A stretch of DNA of 64,000 bases from contig NZ_CP017886.1 in NCBI RefSeq assembly GCF_001874645.1, positions 4,090,001-4,154,000 on the forward strand, given 5' to 3'. Both the position numbers and the translations under genes were made by a program. The number at the start of each line of letters is the position of its first letter. The first letter of the stretch is position 1. This document shows, one piece after another, positions 1 through 10,342 of the stretch. Origin of the DNA: Pseudomonas frederiksbergensis (GTDB taxonomy: Bacteria > Pseudomonadota > Gammaproteobacteria > Pseudomonadales > Pseudomonadaceae). The notes beneath the pieces are model-generated. The model did not search any database and was not told the DNA's origin. It saw only the letters and a list, made by a program, of their open reading frames with translations.

Positions 1-535
1 CGCCGTCTTTCATCTGACGTTCGACGATCGCCCGCAGACGCTCGTTCTTGATGCCATAAGGTGGCTTCTCTTCGAAGCTGCAGACGTGCACGCCGAACGG
101 AATCTTCATCAACAAAGGCGTCAGGAACGCCAACTTGTTGATGCTCCAGCCGTCGTAGCGCAGGGTGGTTGAATACATCAGCAGGCCGGCGACCTGTCCT
201 GGATGCTCGGACGCGACATACATGGACATGACCGCGCCCATGGACAGACCGCCGACGAATACCTGTTCGTGCCGCTGGCGGATGCCCACGAATGTCTTGC
301 GTACACCTTCGTACCAGTCCTGCCAGCCAGTGGCTTGCAGGTCGGCGTTGTCACCGCAGTGCCCGGCCAGGGTTGGCACGTACACCGTGCAACCCGATTT
401 GGCCAAGCCGATGGCAACCCGACGCAACTCCGTCGGGGTGCCGGTCAGGCCGTGGATCAACAACACCGCGACCTCGCCACTGCCGAGAACGAAACCGGTA
501 CTACCTTCGCCGAGATCGATCTCTGTTTCGTTCAT
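1..535 (-). CDS. alpha/beta hydrolase (carboxylesterase/lipase type), 3' end cut by window edge
   Basis: The N-terminal 178 residues are visible; the rest lies before base 1. The protein opens with a short beta strand region and an oxyanion-hole motif LLIHGLTGTPTEL (residues 25-37). The nucleophile elbow GLSMG has the predicted catalytic Ser at residue 98. This pattern fits the Est30/monoacylglycerol-lipase branch of serine hydrolases, probably cytoplasmic because no signal peptide is seen. Its ATG overlaps the stop of the aminotransferase gene as ATGA (532-535), so it is translationally coupled and the last visible gene of a three-gene unit. The substrate is unknown; an ester or thioester product of the neighbouring aminotransferase step is only a guess. 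Confidence 0.85.
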   Translation of the reverse strand, partial: MNETEIDLGEGSTGFVLGSGEVAVLLIHGLTGTPTELRRVAIGLAKSGCTVYVPTLAGHCGDNADLQATGWQDWYEGVRKTFVGIRQRHEQVFVGGLSMGAVMSMYVASEHPGQVAGLLMYSTTLRYDGWSINKLAFLTPLLMKIPFGVHVCSFEEKPPYGIKNERLRAIVERQMKDG

Positions 536-1926
536 CGTTTCATGGCCCGGTTCAGCAACTGCTCGAGCAGTTTCAGGCCCAGGTCGATTTCTGCGTAGCT
601 GATTTCCAGCGACGGAGCCAGGGTGATGACGTTCTTGTAGTAGCCGCCCACGTCGAGGATCAGACCCAGTTTCTGACCGTCAACCACCATATCGCCCTTC
701 ATGCCTTCCTCGACCATGTAGTCCAGGGTGGCCTTGTCCGGGGTGAAGCCGTCAGTGGTGCAGATTTCGCAGCGCAGGGCCAGGCCCAGGCCGTCGACGT
801 CGCCGATGATCGGGAAGCGTTTCTGCAGCTCTTGCAGGCCTTCGAGGAAGTACTTGCCCTTGGCCATGACCATGGCGCCGTAGTCGACTTCGCTGGTCAT
901 CTTGAACATTTCCAGACCGACCGCAGTACCCAGCGGGTTGGACGCGAAGGTGGAGTGAGTCGAACCTGGCGGGAAGACCTTCGGGTTGATCAGCTCTTCG
1001 CGAGCCCAGATGCCGCCCAGTGGGTTGAGGCCGTTGGTCAGCGCTTTACCGAAGACGATCACGTCCGGTTTGACGTCGAAGTGTTCGATCGACCACAGCT
1101 TGCCGGTACGCCAGAAACCCATCTGGATTTCGTCGACGACCATCAGGATGCCGTGCTGATCCAGCACTTGCTTGAGTTCGCTGTAGAAGTTCATTGGCGG
1201 AATGACGTAGCCGCCGGTGCCCTGGATCGGCTCGACGTAGAAGGCCGCGTATTCACACTGGCCGGTTTTCGGGTCCCAGACGCCGTTGTATTCGGTTTCG
1301 AACAGACGGGCGAACTGCTGCACGCAGTGGCTGCCGTATTCTTCCTTGGTCATGCCTTTCGGGCCGCGGAAGTGGTACGGGAACGGGATGAAGTTGGCGC
1401 GCTCACCAAAGTGGCCGTAGCGGCGACGGTAGCGGAAGCTCGAGGTGATTGACGATGCACCCAGAGTACGGCCGTGGTAGCCGCCTTCGAAGGCGAACAT
1501 CAGGCTCTTGCCGTTGCTGGCGTTACGGACGACTTTCAACGAGTCTTCGATCGACTGCGAACCGCCGACGTTGAAGTGCACGCGACCGTCGAGGCCGAAT
1601 TTGTTCTTGGCGTCGACCGCGATCATTTCCGACAGCTCGATCTTGCCTTTGTGCAGGTACTGGCTGGCGATTTGCGGCAGGGTGTCGATCTGTTGTTTCA
1701 GGGCGTTGTTCAGGCGCGGGTTGGCGTAACCGAAGTTGACCGCCGAGTACCACATTTGCAGGTCAAGGTAGGCCTGGTCACTGGTGTCCCACACGTACGA
1801 GCCTTCGCAACGGCTGAAAATGCGCGGTGGTTCGATGTAGTGAACGGTGTCGCCGTAGGAGCAATACTTGGCTTCTTTTTCCAGAAGGATCTGGTCTTCT
1901 GGGGTAGCAATTCGGATATCAGACAT
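532..1926 (-). CDS. class III (fold type I) PLP-dependent aminotransferase
   Basis: 464 residues. The family signature is clear: VVDEIQMGFWRTGK (Asp265 contacts the PLP ring nitrogen) and VIVFGKALTNGL, with the predicted Schiff-base Lys at residue 294. GGYHGRTLG (148-156) is the usual phosphate and stacking region. I chose the ATG at 1926 (MSDIRIATPEDQ) because the longer frame runs through the upstream gene. It overlaps the HAD phosphatase stop by 8 bases and is followed by the hydrolase through an ATGA overlap, so the three genes form one coupled operon. Relatives act on omega-amino groups (GABA, diaminobutyrate, lysine), but the specificity cannot be read here. I do not recognise the pathway. 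Confidence 0.88.
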   Translation of the reverse strand: MSDIRIATPEDQILLEKEAKYCSYGDTVHYIEPPRIFSRCEGSYVWDTSDQAYLDLQMWYSAVNFGYANPRLNNALKQQIDTLPQIASQYLHKGKIELSEMIAVDAKNKFGLDGRVHFNVGGSQSIEDSLKVVRNASNGKSLMFAFEGGYHGRTLGASSITSSFRYRRRYGHFGERANFIPFPYHFRGPKGMTKEEYGSHCVQQFARLFETEYNGVWDPKTGQCEYAAFYVEPIQGTGGYVIPPMNFYSELKQVLDQHGILMVVDEIQMGFWRTGKLWSIEHFDVKPDVIVFGKALTNGLNPLGGIWAREELINPKVFPPGSTHSTFASNPLGTAVGLEMFKMTSEVDYGAMVMAKGKYFLEGLQELQKRFPIIGDVDGLGLALRCEICTTDGFTPDKATLDYMVEEGMKGDMVVDGQKLGLILDVGGYYKNVITLAPSLEISYAEIDLGLKLLEQLLNRAMKR

Positions 1927-2635
1927 GGTGGAAGAGTTCCTGTGTTTCAGAAGAGGTTTCAAGCACGAAGGCAGCGGCGTTGGCCGCGCTGCCGGAAGGC
2001 AGTTTGGCCAGCAAGGCCGGAAGTTCGGCGAAGCTGTCGAAGCGAGCGTAGGCGATGCCATTGCGTTCGCAGTGTTCGGCCAGGCGGTCCTTGGCAAATA
2101 CGAAGTCGGCGGTGGACGCCACGCACATGTCGGACTGGCCGTCGCCGATCACCAGCACACGCTTGCTGCTGGGGGTGGATTTGCATTTGCAGTTGCCGGA
2201 GGCCGCACGGCAGGCGTCGCTCGAATACGGGAAGTCGATGCGCCAGCTGTTGTGGTCGACCTGACGCAGGCGGTTGGCGAGGATCGGCAGGAGGCTTACG
2301 TAGTTGCGCGCCAGAATCCGCGCAATGCCTTGCTCGATGCCGTCACTGACCACTTCGATGGAGGCGCCCAGGCCGACTACGTGGTCGACAAAATCCGGGA
2401 AGTCGGCATCGATTTCGACGCTGTCGAAGAACCCGAGCAGCTCGTTAGGGGTTGCCTTGACCAGCGAAAGCTGGCGGCTGAGGCATTCACGCGAACCGAT
2501 AGCACCGCTCAGCCACTCGTCTTCGATCGCTTCCCAGCTCGGGTCGGCGAAACGTTGGAGAATGCTGTCGATCACGTCGGTTCGGGTGATGGTCCCGTCG
2601 AAATCACACACGATATGCCAATCAATCATCTGCAT
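1919..2635 (-). CDS. HAD-IB family phosphatase (MtnX/phosphoserine phosphatase-like)
   Basis: 238 residues. The N-terminal motif CDFDGTITRTD holds the two catalytic aspartates of HAD phosphatases. Motif II is VVSDG in the middle of the protein and motif III/IV is VIGDGQSDMCVA. A short cysteine group, C-x7-C-x-C, lies in the cap-distal part and might bind metal. The closest named type is the MtnX-like HAD-IB group, which dephosphorylates small molecules. It is the first gene of the minus-strand unit; the second ATG (2629) is an alternative start. A HAD phosphatase ahead of an aminotransferase suggests a serine-biosynthesis-like logic (amino transfer plus dephosphorylation). That is inference only. 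Confidence 0.85.
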   Translation of the reverse strand: MQMIDWHIVCDFDGTITRTDVIDSILQRFADPSWEAIEDEWLSGAIGSRECLSRQLSLVKATPNELLGFFDSVEIDADFPDFVDHVVGLGASIEVVSDGIEQGIARILARNYVSLLPILANRLRQVDHNSWRIDFPYSSDACRAASGNCKCKSTPSSKRVLVIGDGQSDMCVASTADFVFAKDRLAEHCERNGIAYARFDSFAELPALLAKLPSGSAANAAAFVLETSSETQELFHHV

Positions 2636-2759
2636 TACCTATTGGGCAGGGGCGCGCTGATGCGCTTGCATCGAGGTAGAGCAGGGATTGTGCCAAGTTG
2701 TTTCAGACCCTATAAGCTGGGGCTCTGAGGTATGCTGTGCGGGAAATGTGTTCGCGAAG

Positions 2760-2786
2760 CTACAAATTTTGTAGGTCGCTACAAAC
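2760..2786. promoter_or_regulatory. palindrome plus direct repeat upstream of mipA-like gene
   Basis: CTACAAATTTTGTAG (2760-2774) is a perfect 15-base palindrome, and GCTACAAA recurs 19 bases further on, near 2778. It lies about 70 bases before the MipA-like gene, where an operator would be expected. The binding protein is unknown. Confidence 0.35.
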
Positions 2787-2855
2787 AACATGAGTGCTTG
2801 CGCAGGAAATCGACCTGGGGGTTGATGCGCGCCTGTACTGATAAGGAATCGCTTT

Positions 2856-3626
2856 ATGTTCAGGATTACCTCTGCTGTATTCGCTGCCTTGCTGTGCCTT
2901 GGCGGCTTTTGTGCCACCGCCCAGGCGACCGGAATAACCGGTGAGGCCGGTCTCGGCATGAGCTATCAGCCCTATGAGCCCACGGGTAGTCGTTATGAAG
3001 CCGTGCCGGTGCCTTACTTTGATCTGGATTGGGGCGATGTCAGCCTCAGCACCGACGAAGGCCTGACCTGGAGCGCCTTGAAAACCAATGGTTTCAGTGC
3101 CGGGCCGTTTTTCAACTACATTCCGGGACGCAACTCCAATGGCACACTGCGGGGCCTGCGCAATGTGTCGGACATGGGGGAGGTCGGTGGCTTCGTCCAG
3201 TACAGCCCGGCTGATTTCTGGCGAATTTTCGCTTTCGTCGGCCAGACCGTGGGCGGTAATCGCCGCCAGGACGGCGTGCTCGGTCGTGTGGGTGGGGAAG
3301 TCGGTTATCCGCTCGGGCTGGGGATCATTGGCAGCAGCGAACTGACCGCGAATTTTGCCAATGACCGGCAGACTCAGACGTTCTTTGGTGTTTCTGAAAA
3401 AGACTCCCGCGCGTCGGGGTTCCGTCCGTACAACGCCAGTGGCGGCTTGCAGAATGTGGCGTTGACCCAGAGCTTCGAGTTCCCGCTGGCAGCACAGTGG
3501 TCGGTGGTGACCAGTGCCAGTTGGATTCACCTGACCAATTCCGCGGCGGACAGCAGCATCGTCAAACAAGAGGGCCGCGTGAACCAGGGCCAGGTTCAGG
3601 CGGCGATCAGCTACAAGTTTGATTGA
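2856..3626 (+). CDS. MipA/OmpV family outer-membrane protein
   Basis: 256 residues. A typical signal peptide (basic start, hydrophobic run, cut near AQA-T at about residue 28) is followed by a chain rich in alternating polar/apolar strands, and the last residues (ISYKFD) form a closing beta strand ending next to an aromatic. This is the layout of MipA/OmpV beta-barrels, which in other bacteria scaffold murein enzymes or change with polymyxin and osmotic stress. The start has AAGGA nine bases upstream. It is a single gene with a convergent neighbour downstream, separated by an inverted repeat. The specific role here is unproven. Confidence 0.85.
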   Translation: MFRITSAVFAALLCLGGFCATAQATGITGEAGLGMSYQPYEPTGSRYEAVPVPYFDLDWGDVSLSTDEGLTWSALKTNGFSAGPFFNYIPGRNSNGTLRGLRNVSDMGEVGGFVQYSPADFWRIFAFVGQTVGGNRRQDGVLGRVGGEVGYPLGLGIIGSSELTANFANDRQTQTFFGVSEKDSRASGFRPYNASGGLQNVALTQSFEFPLAAQWSVVTSASWIHLTNSAADSSIVKQEGRVNQGQVQAAISYKFD

Positions 3627-3641
3627 GTCGAGCGTTGTCCG

Positions 3642-3670
3642 AGCGTTCCCACGCAGAGCGTGGGAACGCT
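3642..3670. repeat. short inverted repeat, family B (AGCGTTCCCACG)
   Basis: Perfect 12-base arms AGCGTTCCCACG / CGTGGGAACGCT with a 5-base loop, between two convergent genes. Related copies occur at 5493 and 57081. It could act as a bidirectional terminator, but there is no T-run. Confidence 0.7.
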
Positions 3671-3677
3671 ATTTGTT

Positions 3678-4061
3678 CTACGTCTCTTCGCCTTCAGCCA
3701 GTAACGCTATCCCGCCCACGATCACCGCAACACCCAGCCAGTGCAGCAGGCTGATCTGTTCGCCGAGGCCGAGCCACGAGCCGAGCAACACGCCGACAAA
3801 CACCAGCGAACTCAGCGGGAACGCCAGCGACAGGCTGCTGCGTCGCAGTATCAACATCCAGACGAAAAATGCCCCGATGTAGCAGGCGATGGCCGTCAGC
3901 ACCCCAGGATTACCGGCCACAGCCGCCAGCCATTGGAGGTTGAAGTCCATCTGCCCCAGTTGATCACCGCCAACTTTGGTAGCGATCTGACCGCTACTTT
4001 CAAAACCGATCAGCAGTATCCAAAGCACCACGGTGCCCAGACGTCCGTGCAACCAACCCAT
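3678..4061 (-). CDS. small EamA/SMR-type membrane transporter subunit (second of a pair)
   Basis: About 127 residues with four hydrophobic segments: after WLHGRLGTVVLW, around residues 50-70, 78-95 and the C-terminal VIVGGIALLAEG. This matches half of a DMT transporter or an SMR/ArnE-ArnF-like subunit. I chose ATG 4061 (MGWLHG), preceded by AAAGGAA at good distance; earlier ATGs at 4082 and 4109 would overlap the upstream gene more. It follows another half transporter of similar size, so the two probably form a heterodimer, as paired SMR proteins do. Substrate unknown. Confidence 0.7.
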   Translation of the reverse strand: MGWLHGRLGTVVLWILLIGFESSGQIATKVGGDQLGQMDFNLQWLAAVAGNPGVLTAIACYIGAFFVWMLILRRSSLSLAFPLSSLVFVGVLLGSWLGLGEQISLLHWLGVAVIVGGIALLAEGEET

Positions 4062-4092
4062 CGTGTTGTTCCTTTCCATCATCGATTGAGCT

Positions 4093-4467
4093 TCAGGCAT
4101 GGGCGACACACACGAGCATCACGCCCGCCGTAATGACCAGGGTGCCGAGCCAGCGCCTGCGGCTGACGGTTTCGCCCAACACCACTTTGCCCGCCAGTAC
4201 CACGCCGCAATACGCCAATGCCGCCGCCGGAAACAACAGGCTCAGTGGCGCGCGGGACAGGGCTTCGAGCCATACAAAGAATTCGATGGCGTAGGCGCCG
4301 ATCCCGCACCAGAGCAACGGCGCGTTGAACACCTGGCCCCAGAATGCATTCAGTCGAAAGCCACCTTCGAGCTCTGGTAAACGGTCCAGGCCCAGCTTGA
4401 AACAGAGCTGACCGATGACGTCCAGGACAATCGAAAACGCCACCAGTAACACCACGGTCAGGGTCAC
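4093..4467 (-). CDS. small EamA/SMR-type membrane transporter subunit (first of a pair)
   Basis: 124 residues with four predicted membrane helices. It contains the DMT signature around GAYAIEFFVWLEALSRAPLS, which resembles the third and fourth helices of SMR/EamA proteins, and the glutamate in helix 1 typical of drug-exporting EmrE is not obvious. The start overlaps the stop of the arginase-like gene as ATGA (4464-4467), so the three genes are coupled. The second half transporter starts about 30 bases after the stop. Function is probably export of a small polar or amphipathic compound, perhaps linked to the arginase-like enzyme; this is inference. Confidence 0.72.
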   Translation of the reverse strand: MTLTVVLLVAFSIVLDVIGQLCFKLGLDRLPELEGGFRLNAFWGQVFNAPLLWCGIGAYAIEFFVWLEALSRAPLSLLFPAAALAYCGVVLAGKVVLGETVSRRRWLGTLVITAGVMLVCVAHA

Positions 4468-5399
4468 GGGAATAACTCCTCGAACAGGCTGATCAGTGCC
4501 TGGTTGGTTGCTGCATTTCGCAGCAGATCGTCTTCGCTCCAGCGATCGGGAGGCGGTTGGTCGGACTTGGCTTCCCAGCGCTTGAGCGCGTTGCTGAAGG
4601 CCGGTTGGGCGAACTCGCCGCAGACATCGATGCCCAGGATCCGTTTGCTCGCGGCCAGCGCACGCAAGGCTTGCAGCAAGTGTGTCAGACGCATGCCACC
4701 CTGATCCCAGTTGGTCGCGGCGTCTTCACTGGCCAACACATCCTTGTCGATGGTGATCCACACCGCTTCGGTCGGCAGGCTCTCGATCATTTGCTTGAGA
4801 AACACTGGCCAATCGAGGTCCGCCAAGTTGCGCCAGTGCAACATGTTTTCCAGTTGTTGATGCCCGGCACCATCGCCGATCAAACCCCAGACCTGGGACG
4901 GCGGGTGCTGCCAGGGGAACAGTTGCAAGTCACCACGCTTCAGCGCGCCGAGGTTGCCACCGCGCAGTTGCGGGTTGTGCAGGTCATCGCTGCACGGTCC
5001 GAGGGTGATGATGCGTTTGATGTTCGGCAGCTTCAGCGCCCGATTGACCCATGAACCGCAATGCCGACGCGGTGCGAAGCGTACCCAGTCGGGATGGTTA
5101 TCGAAATGGATCAGGCTGACCGGCTCCGTAATCTCGGCGAGGAGGGCCGGAGTCAGGTGGTGGTAGTCGCCGGAACCCATAAAGAAGATCTCCGGCTGCG
5201 GCCCCGTATGGCGGGACCGTTCGCGCAGGCGTTCGGAAAAGCGTCGATAGTTTTTCTCGCTGGACCACAAACGCAGTTTGGGGCCCAGGTCGAGCAGGTC
5301 CAGACGCTTGGCGCGACCGCTTTCCAGCAGTCGGGCAATCGGTGCCTGGGCTGTCAGGCTGTGGTCGAGATCCAGAATATTCAAACGTATTTTACCCAT
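4464..5399 (-). CDS. arginase-like (UPF0489-type) protein
   Basis: 311 residues, cytoplasmic. Two stretches recall the metal-binding motifs of the arginase/deacetylase fold: SLIHFDNHPDWV (about residues 95-106) in place of DAHxD, and VWITIDKDVL (about 214-223) in place of SxDxDxxDP. GSGDYHHLTP adds a histidine pair. This fits the poorly studied UPF0489 group. The start at 5399 has GGAGG nine bases upstream. It is first in an operon with two half transporters. Metal dependence and substrate (an amidino or acyl compound?) are guesses; it may also be non-catalytic because the motifs are divergent. Confidence 0.65.
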   Translation of the reverse strand: MGKIRLNILDLDHSLTAQAPIARLLESGRAKRLDLLDLGPKLRLWSSEKNYRRFSERLRERSRHTGPQPEIFFMGSGDYHHLTPALLAEITEPVSLIHFDNHPDWVRFAPRRHCGSWVNRALKLPNIKRIITLGPCSDDLHNPQLRGGNLGALKRGDLQLFPWQHPPSQVWGLIGDGAGHQQLENMLHWRNLADLDWPVFLKQMIESLPTEAVWITIDKDVLASEDAATNWDQGGMRLTHLLQALRALAASKRILGIDVCGEFAQPAFSNALKRWEAKSDQPPPDRWSEDDLLRNAATNQALISLFEELFP

Positions 5400-5492
5400 G
5401 GCAGCGCCCCTCCAAGGCCTGTGCGATTAATCACCAACGCAGGCAGGGCGGGCTTTAGCGGGTAAATGCAAGGGGCGGGCCAGCCGCGATCA

Positions 5493-5524
5493 GATCGTTA
5501 TCACGCGGGAGCGTGGGAACGATC
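5493..5524. repeat. short inverted repeat, family B
   Basis: GATCGTTATCACGC / GCGTGGGAACGATC with a two-base internal mismatch and a 4-base loop. It stands between the aauR stop and the arginase-like gene start. It is similar to the copies at 3642 and 57081. Confidence 0.6.
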
Positions 5525-5543
5525 AAATCCCGATTCAGGTGGG

Positions 5544-6868
<1,325 letters not shown>

Positions 6869-6872
<4 letters not shown>

Positions 6873-8773
6873 ATCGGCTCGGCGGGAAGGGGGCTTACCA
6901 ACGGTAAACTGAGGACGAAAGCGGTACCACCACTGGCCGGGTGTTCGACACCGAGGTGACCGCCGGTGGCGGCCGCCAGGCTCGCTGACAGGGTCAGGCC
7001 AAGGCCCAGGCCCTGTTCGCCGGGTTTGGTGGTAAAGAAAGGTTCAAACAAATGCTTGCGGGCTTCGGCGTCAATACCGTGACCGTTGTCGCGTACGCGC
7101 AGGCGATATTTGCCCTCGACAACGTCACCTTCCAGCCACAGCTCGGGCAATGGCTGCGCTTGCATGGCGTCCAGGGCGTTGCCGATCAGGTTGACCAGGA
7201 TCTGTTCCAGGCGGGTCTGGTCGATCTGTACTTGCACATCGCTGAACGCGCGGTGCAACAGTAAGCGAGCGCTTTCAAGGCGTGCACCGAGCAGCTGCAA
7301 GGCGGCGTCTACCGCTTTGCCGAGGCTGGCCTGGCCCTGGTCGTCGCCGCGTCGGGCAAAGGAGCGCAGGCTGGCGGTGATCCGGCCCATGCGGTCGATC
7401 AGTTCATTGATGGTTTTCAGGTTCGCGCTGGCGATGTCCAACTGACCGCGCTCAAGAAAGCGCACGGTGTTGCCGGACAAGGTACGCAGCGCGGCCAGCG
7501 GCTGGTTCAATTCATGGGCAATGCTGGTGGACATCTGACCGATGGCCGCGAGTTTGCCGGCCTGTACCAGTTCATCCTGAGCCCGGCGCAGTGTTTCTTC
7601 GGCCTGGCGACGTTCGCGGATCTGGCTTTTCAGGCGCTCGTTGCTGGCCCGCAGGTCGGTGGTGCGCTCGGTGATCTTGCGCTCCAGCTGGTTGTTGGCT
7701 TCTTGCAGCGCTTCACGGGCGGCGAGACGGGTGGCGATGACTTTGCGCCGTTCGTTCCAGGCGATCAGCAGGAACGCCAACAGTGCGAAGGCTACAGCGA
7801 CCAGAATGCCCTGGTTGATGGCTTCACGACGCAAATCCTCGAGCGGTGTGAGCAGGGTGAAGTTCCAGGGTGTATCGGCGAGCGGTCGGGTCTGCGACAG
7901 GTAGCTGATTTCCTGTTCATCGGAGACCAGCTCGGCGTTGGCCGGAAAGGTGATTTTCTCCACGCCTTCGGATAGCCGCTCGCGTGCCAGCGGTTCCAGT
8001 TCGTTGAGTGGGTACCAGTAATATTGCAGGCTGCGGGCCAGGCGTTCTTTGGTGTCGTCGCTGAGCGGACGAACCGATTTGAGCCGCCGCGCCGGGTCGC
8101 TGGACAGAATGATGATGCCATTCTCGTCGCTGACGAAGGCTTCCAGGCGGGCACGCTGCCAACGCTCTTCCATGGCTTCGAGGCGGACTTTGACCACCGC
8201 GACGCCGATGATTTTGCCTTGCTCTTCCAGGCCATGGGCCAGGTAGTAACCGGGTTCGCCGTTGGTGCTGCCGATGCCGTAGAAACGTCCAGGCTGGCCA
8301 CGGACGGCATTCTGGAAATAGGCACGGAAGGACAGGTCTTCACCGAGGTAGCTGTCGACATCGCGCCAGTTGCTGGTCGCCAGTACCCGACCGGTGGTGT
8401 CCATCACGTAGATTGCCCGACTGCGGCTGCGCCGGTTCAGGCCTTCGAGGTAATCATTGACCGCTTGCCGGTGTTCTGGCGACGGGTCGGCCAGCAGTTC
8501 GGAAACACTCGACTCGAGTTCCAGAAGGCTGGGCAGGTAGGTGTATTTGCTGATCTCGCTTTCGACCGCGCGAGCGTGCAGTTCCAGCTGACGTTGACCG
8601 TTCTCGCTGAGGCTGCGAATTCCGTAGTGCTCGCTGGCCCAGAAGCCAACGTAACCCAGGCCGACCATCAGCAAGATGACCAGCGGCGGCAGAAACAGAT
8701 GGCGAATCAGACGGGGTTTCACGGCGAGTGATGGCGGCGCTGCGCGATAGAGAGTGGGGTCGCATTTCATCAC
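6869..8773 (-). CDS. aauS: sensor histidine kinase AauS (DctB-like)
   Basis: 634 residues. Membrane helix at about 25-45, a periplasmic double-Cache sensor region (about 50-318; GRFYGIGSTNGEPGYYLAH is typical), second helix about 321-338, a coiled coil to residue 400, then HisKA with phospho-accepting His420 (SIAHELNQP) and a HATPase domain with N box NLIGNALDAM, DNGHGID and GLGLGL. The architecture is that of DctB-type sensors of C4 acids and acidic amino acids. It precedes aauR with a 4-base overlap. An alternative start is the second Met. It probably senses glutamate/aspartate outside the cytoplasmic membrane. Confidence 0.9.
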
Positions 8774-8816
8774 AGATGCCTTGGGTCAACCACAACTACA
8801 AGCCCTGAGGATCCCG

Positions 8817-8921
8817 TGTAGGAGCTGCCGGAGGCCGCGATCTTTTGATCTGTTCAGCAGGCAAATCGTTGCCTGAACTGGCGCCAGTATCAAAAGATCG
8901 CGGCCTCCGGCAGCTCCTACA
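8817..8921. repeat. long inverted repeat, family A (33-base perfect arms)
   Basis: Arms 8817-8849 and 8889-8921 are perfect reverse complements containing GGAGCTGCCGGAGGCCGCGA; the spacer has its own small hairpin (CAGGCAA ATCG TTGCCTG). It separates the end of aatP from the start of aauS. This is the largest of about eleven related elements in the window. Confidence 0.9.
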
Positions 8922-8939
8922 GGGGCGGCCGTGAAGCTT

Positions 8940-9674
8940 TTAGTGCTGCAGAATCTTCTCGAGGAAATGCTGCGCACGGTCGGAGCGAGCGTTGATGTCG
9001 CCGAAGAACTCTTCTTTGTTGCAGTCTTCGATGATCTTGCCCTGGTCCATGAAGATCACCCGGTTTGCCACTTTACGGGCAAAGCCCATTTCGTGGGTCA
9101 CGCACATCATGGTCATGCCTTCGTGGGCCAGTTGCACCATCACGTCGAGTACTTCATTGACCATTTCCGGGTCCAGCGCCGAGGTCGGTTCGTCGAACAG
9201 CATGACGATCGGGTCCATCGCCAGCGCACGGGCAATTGCCACGCGCTGTTGCTGACCACCGGAGAGCTGGCCCGGGTGCTTGTGGGCGTGGGCCGAGAGG
9301 CCGACACGCTCAAGCAGTTGCAGGCCTTTCTTGGTGGCTTCTTCCTTGCTGCGGCCCAACACCTTGATCTGCGCGATGGTCAGGTTTTCGGTGATGGTCA
9401 GGTGCGGGAACAGTTCGAAATGCTGGAACACCATGCCGACGCGCGAACGCAGTTTCGGCAGGTTGGTTTTCGGGTCGGCGATGGACGTACCGTCAACCAC
9501 GATGTCACCTTTCTGGAACGGTTCCAGGGCGTTGACGCATTTGATCAGGGTCGACTTGCCGGAGCCGGACGGTCCGCACACCACAACCACTTCACCTTTT
9601 TTGACCTCGGTGCTGCAATCAGTCAGCACCTGGAAGTCCCCATACCACTTGTTGATGTTCTTGATAGAGATCAT
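8940..9674 (-). CDS. aatP: glutamate/aspartate ABC transporter ATP-binding protein AatP
   Basis: 244 residues. Walker [10 protein letters not shown] (about 34-42), Q-loop VFQHFELF, signature LSGGQQQR, Walker [15 protein letters not shown] and the switch His in CVTHEMGFA. The sequence is of the polar amino acid (GlnQ/GltL) type. It is the last gene of aatJQMP and overlaps aatM by ATGA (9671-9674). It powers periplasmic-binding-protein-dependent import of glutamate and aspartate at the inner membrane. Confidence 0.92.
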   Translation of the reverse strand: MISIKNINKWYGDFQVLTDCSTEVKKGEVVVVCGPSGSGKSTLIKCVNALEPFQKGDIVVDGTSIADPKTNLPKLRSRVGMVFQHFELFPHLTITENLTIAQIKVLGRSKEEATKKGLQLLERVGLSAHAHKHPGQLSGGQQQRVAIARALAMDPIVMLFDEPTSALDPEMVNEVLDVMVQLAHEGMTMMCVTHEMGFARKVANRVIFMDQGKIIEDCNKEEFFGDINARSDRAQHFLEKILQH

Positions 9675-10342
9675 ACGGCGAACCTTTTTTGCAGACGCTT
9701 GACCAGCCGCGAGGCGGCAAAGCTGATGGTGAAGTACACGAGACCTGCGATGATCAGGAACTCATTGGCGCGGCCGATGATGTCGCCACTGGCCCGCGTA
9801 GCATTGAGGAAGTCCACCAGACCGACCGTGTAGACCAGCGAGGTGTCCTGAAACAGGATGATGCTTTGTTGCAGCAGCAGCGGCGTCATCTTGCGAAACG
9901 CTTGCGGCAGGATGATCAGGCGCATCATCTGGCCGTAGCTCATGCCCAACGCCTGGGCTGCGCCCATCTGACCTTTGGGAATCGACTGCACACCGGCCCG
10001 GACGATTTCGCAGAAGTACGCCGCTTCGAACATCATGAAGGCCACGATGCACGAGGTGAAGGCACCGATCGGTGTGTCTTCGCCAGTGATCCAGCGCAGC
10101 ACGAACGGTACTGCCAGGTAGAACCAGGTGATCACCAGCAGCAGCGGGATCGAGCGGAAGTAATTCACGTAGGCGCCGGCAATGCTCGACAGCAGCTTGC
10201 TGTGAGACAGACGCATCAACGCCAGGATAGTGCCCAGGATGAGCCCGCCAATGATGCCGAGCACCATCAGTTGCAGGGTCATGACCATGCCGTTCCACAT
10301 GCCGGGGACGGCCTGGACGATCCCACTGAAATCGAGGTCCAT
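9671..10342 (-). CDS. aatM: glutamate/aspartate ABC transporter permease AatM
   Basis: 223 residues, about five membrane helices. It carries the EAA loop ([27 protein letters not shown]) that contacts the ATPase, and the HisM/GltK-type N-terminal region. It overlaps aatQ at its start by one base (TAATG) and aatP at its end, so the subunits are made together. It forms the channel with AatQ. Confidence 0.92.
   Translation of the reverse strand: MDLDFSGIVQAVPGMWNGMVMTLQLMVLGIIGGLILGTILALMRLSHSKLLSSIAGAYVNYFRSIPLLLVITWFYLAVPFVLRWITGEDTPIGAFTSCIVAFMMFEAAYFCEIVRAGVQSIPKGQMGAAQALGMSYGQMMRLIILPQAFRKMTPLLLQQSIILFQDTSLVYTVGLVDFLNATRASGDIIGRANEFLIIAGLVYFTISFAASRLVKRLQKRFAV

Noticed and set aside
292..1452. 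Long plus-strand frame of 386 codons opposite the aminotransferase
   Set aside because: It is antisense to a clear aminotransferase and reads as low-complexity shadow sequence.
3678..5399. Guanidine riboswitch-controlled export operon
   Set aside because: No riboswitch-like structure upstream of 5399 that I could recognise; kept only as a weak substrate idea.
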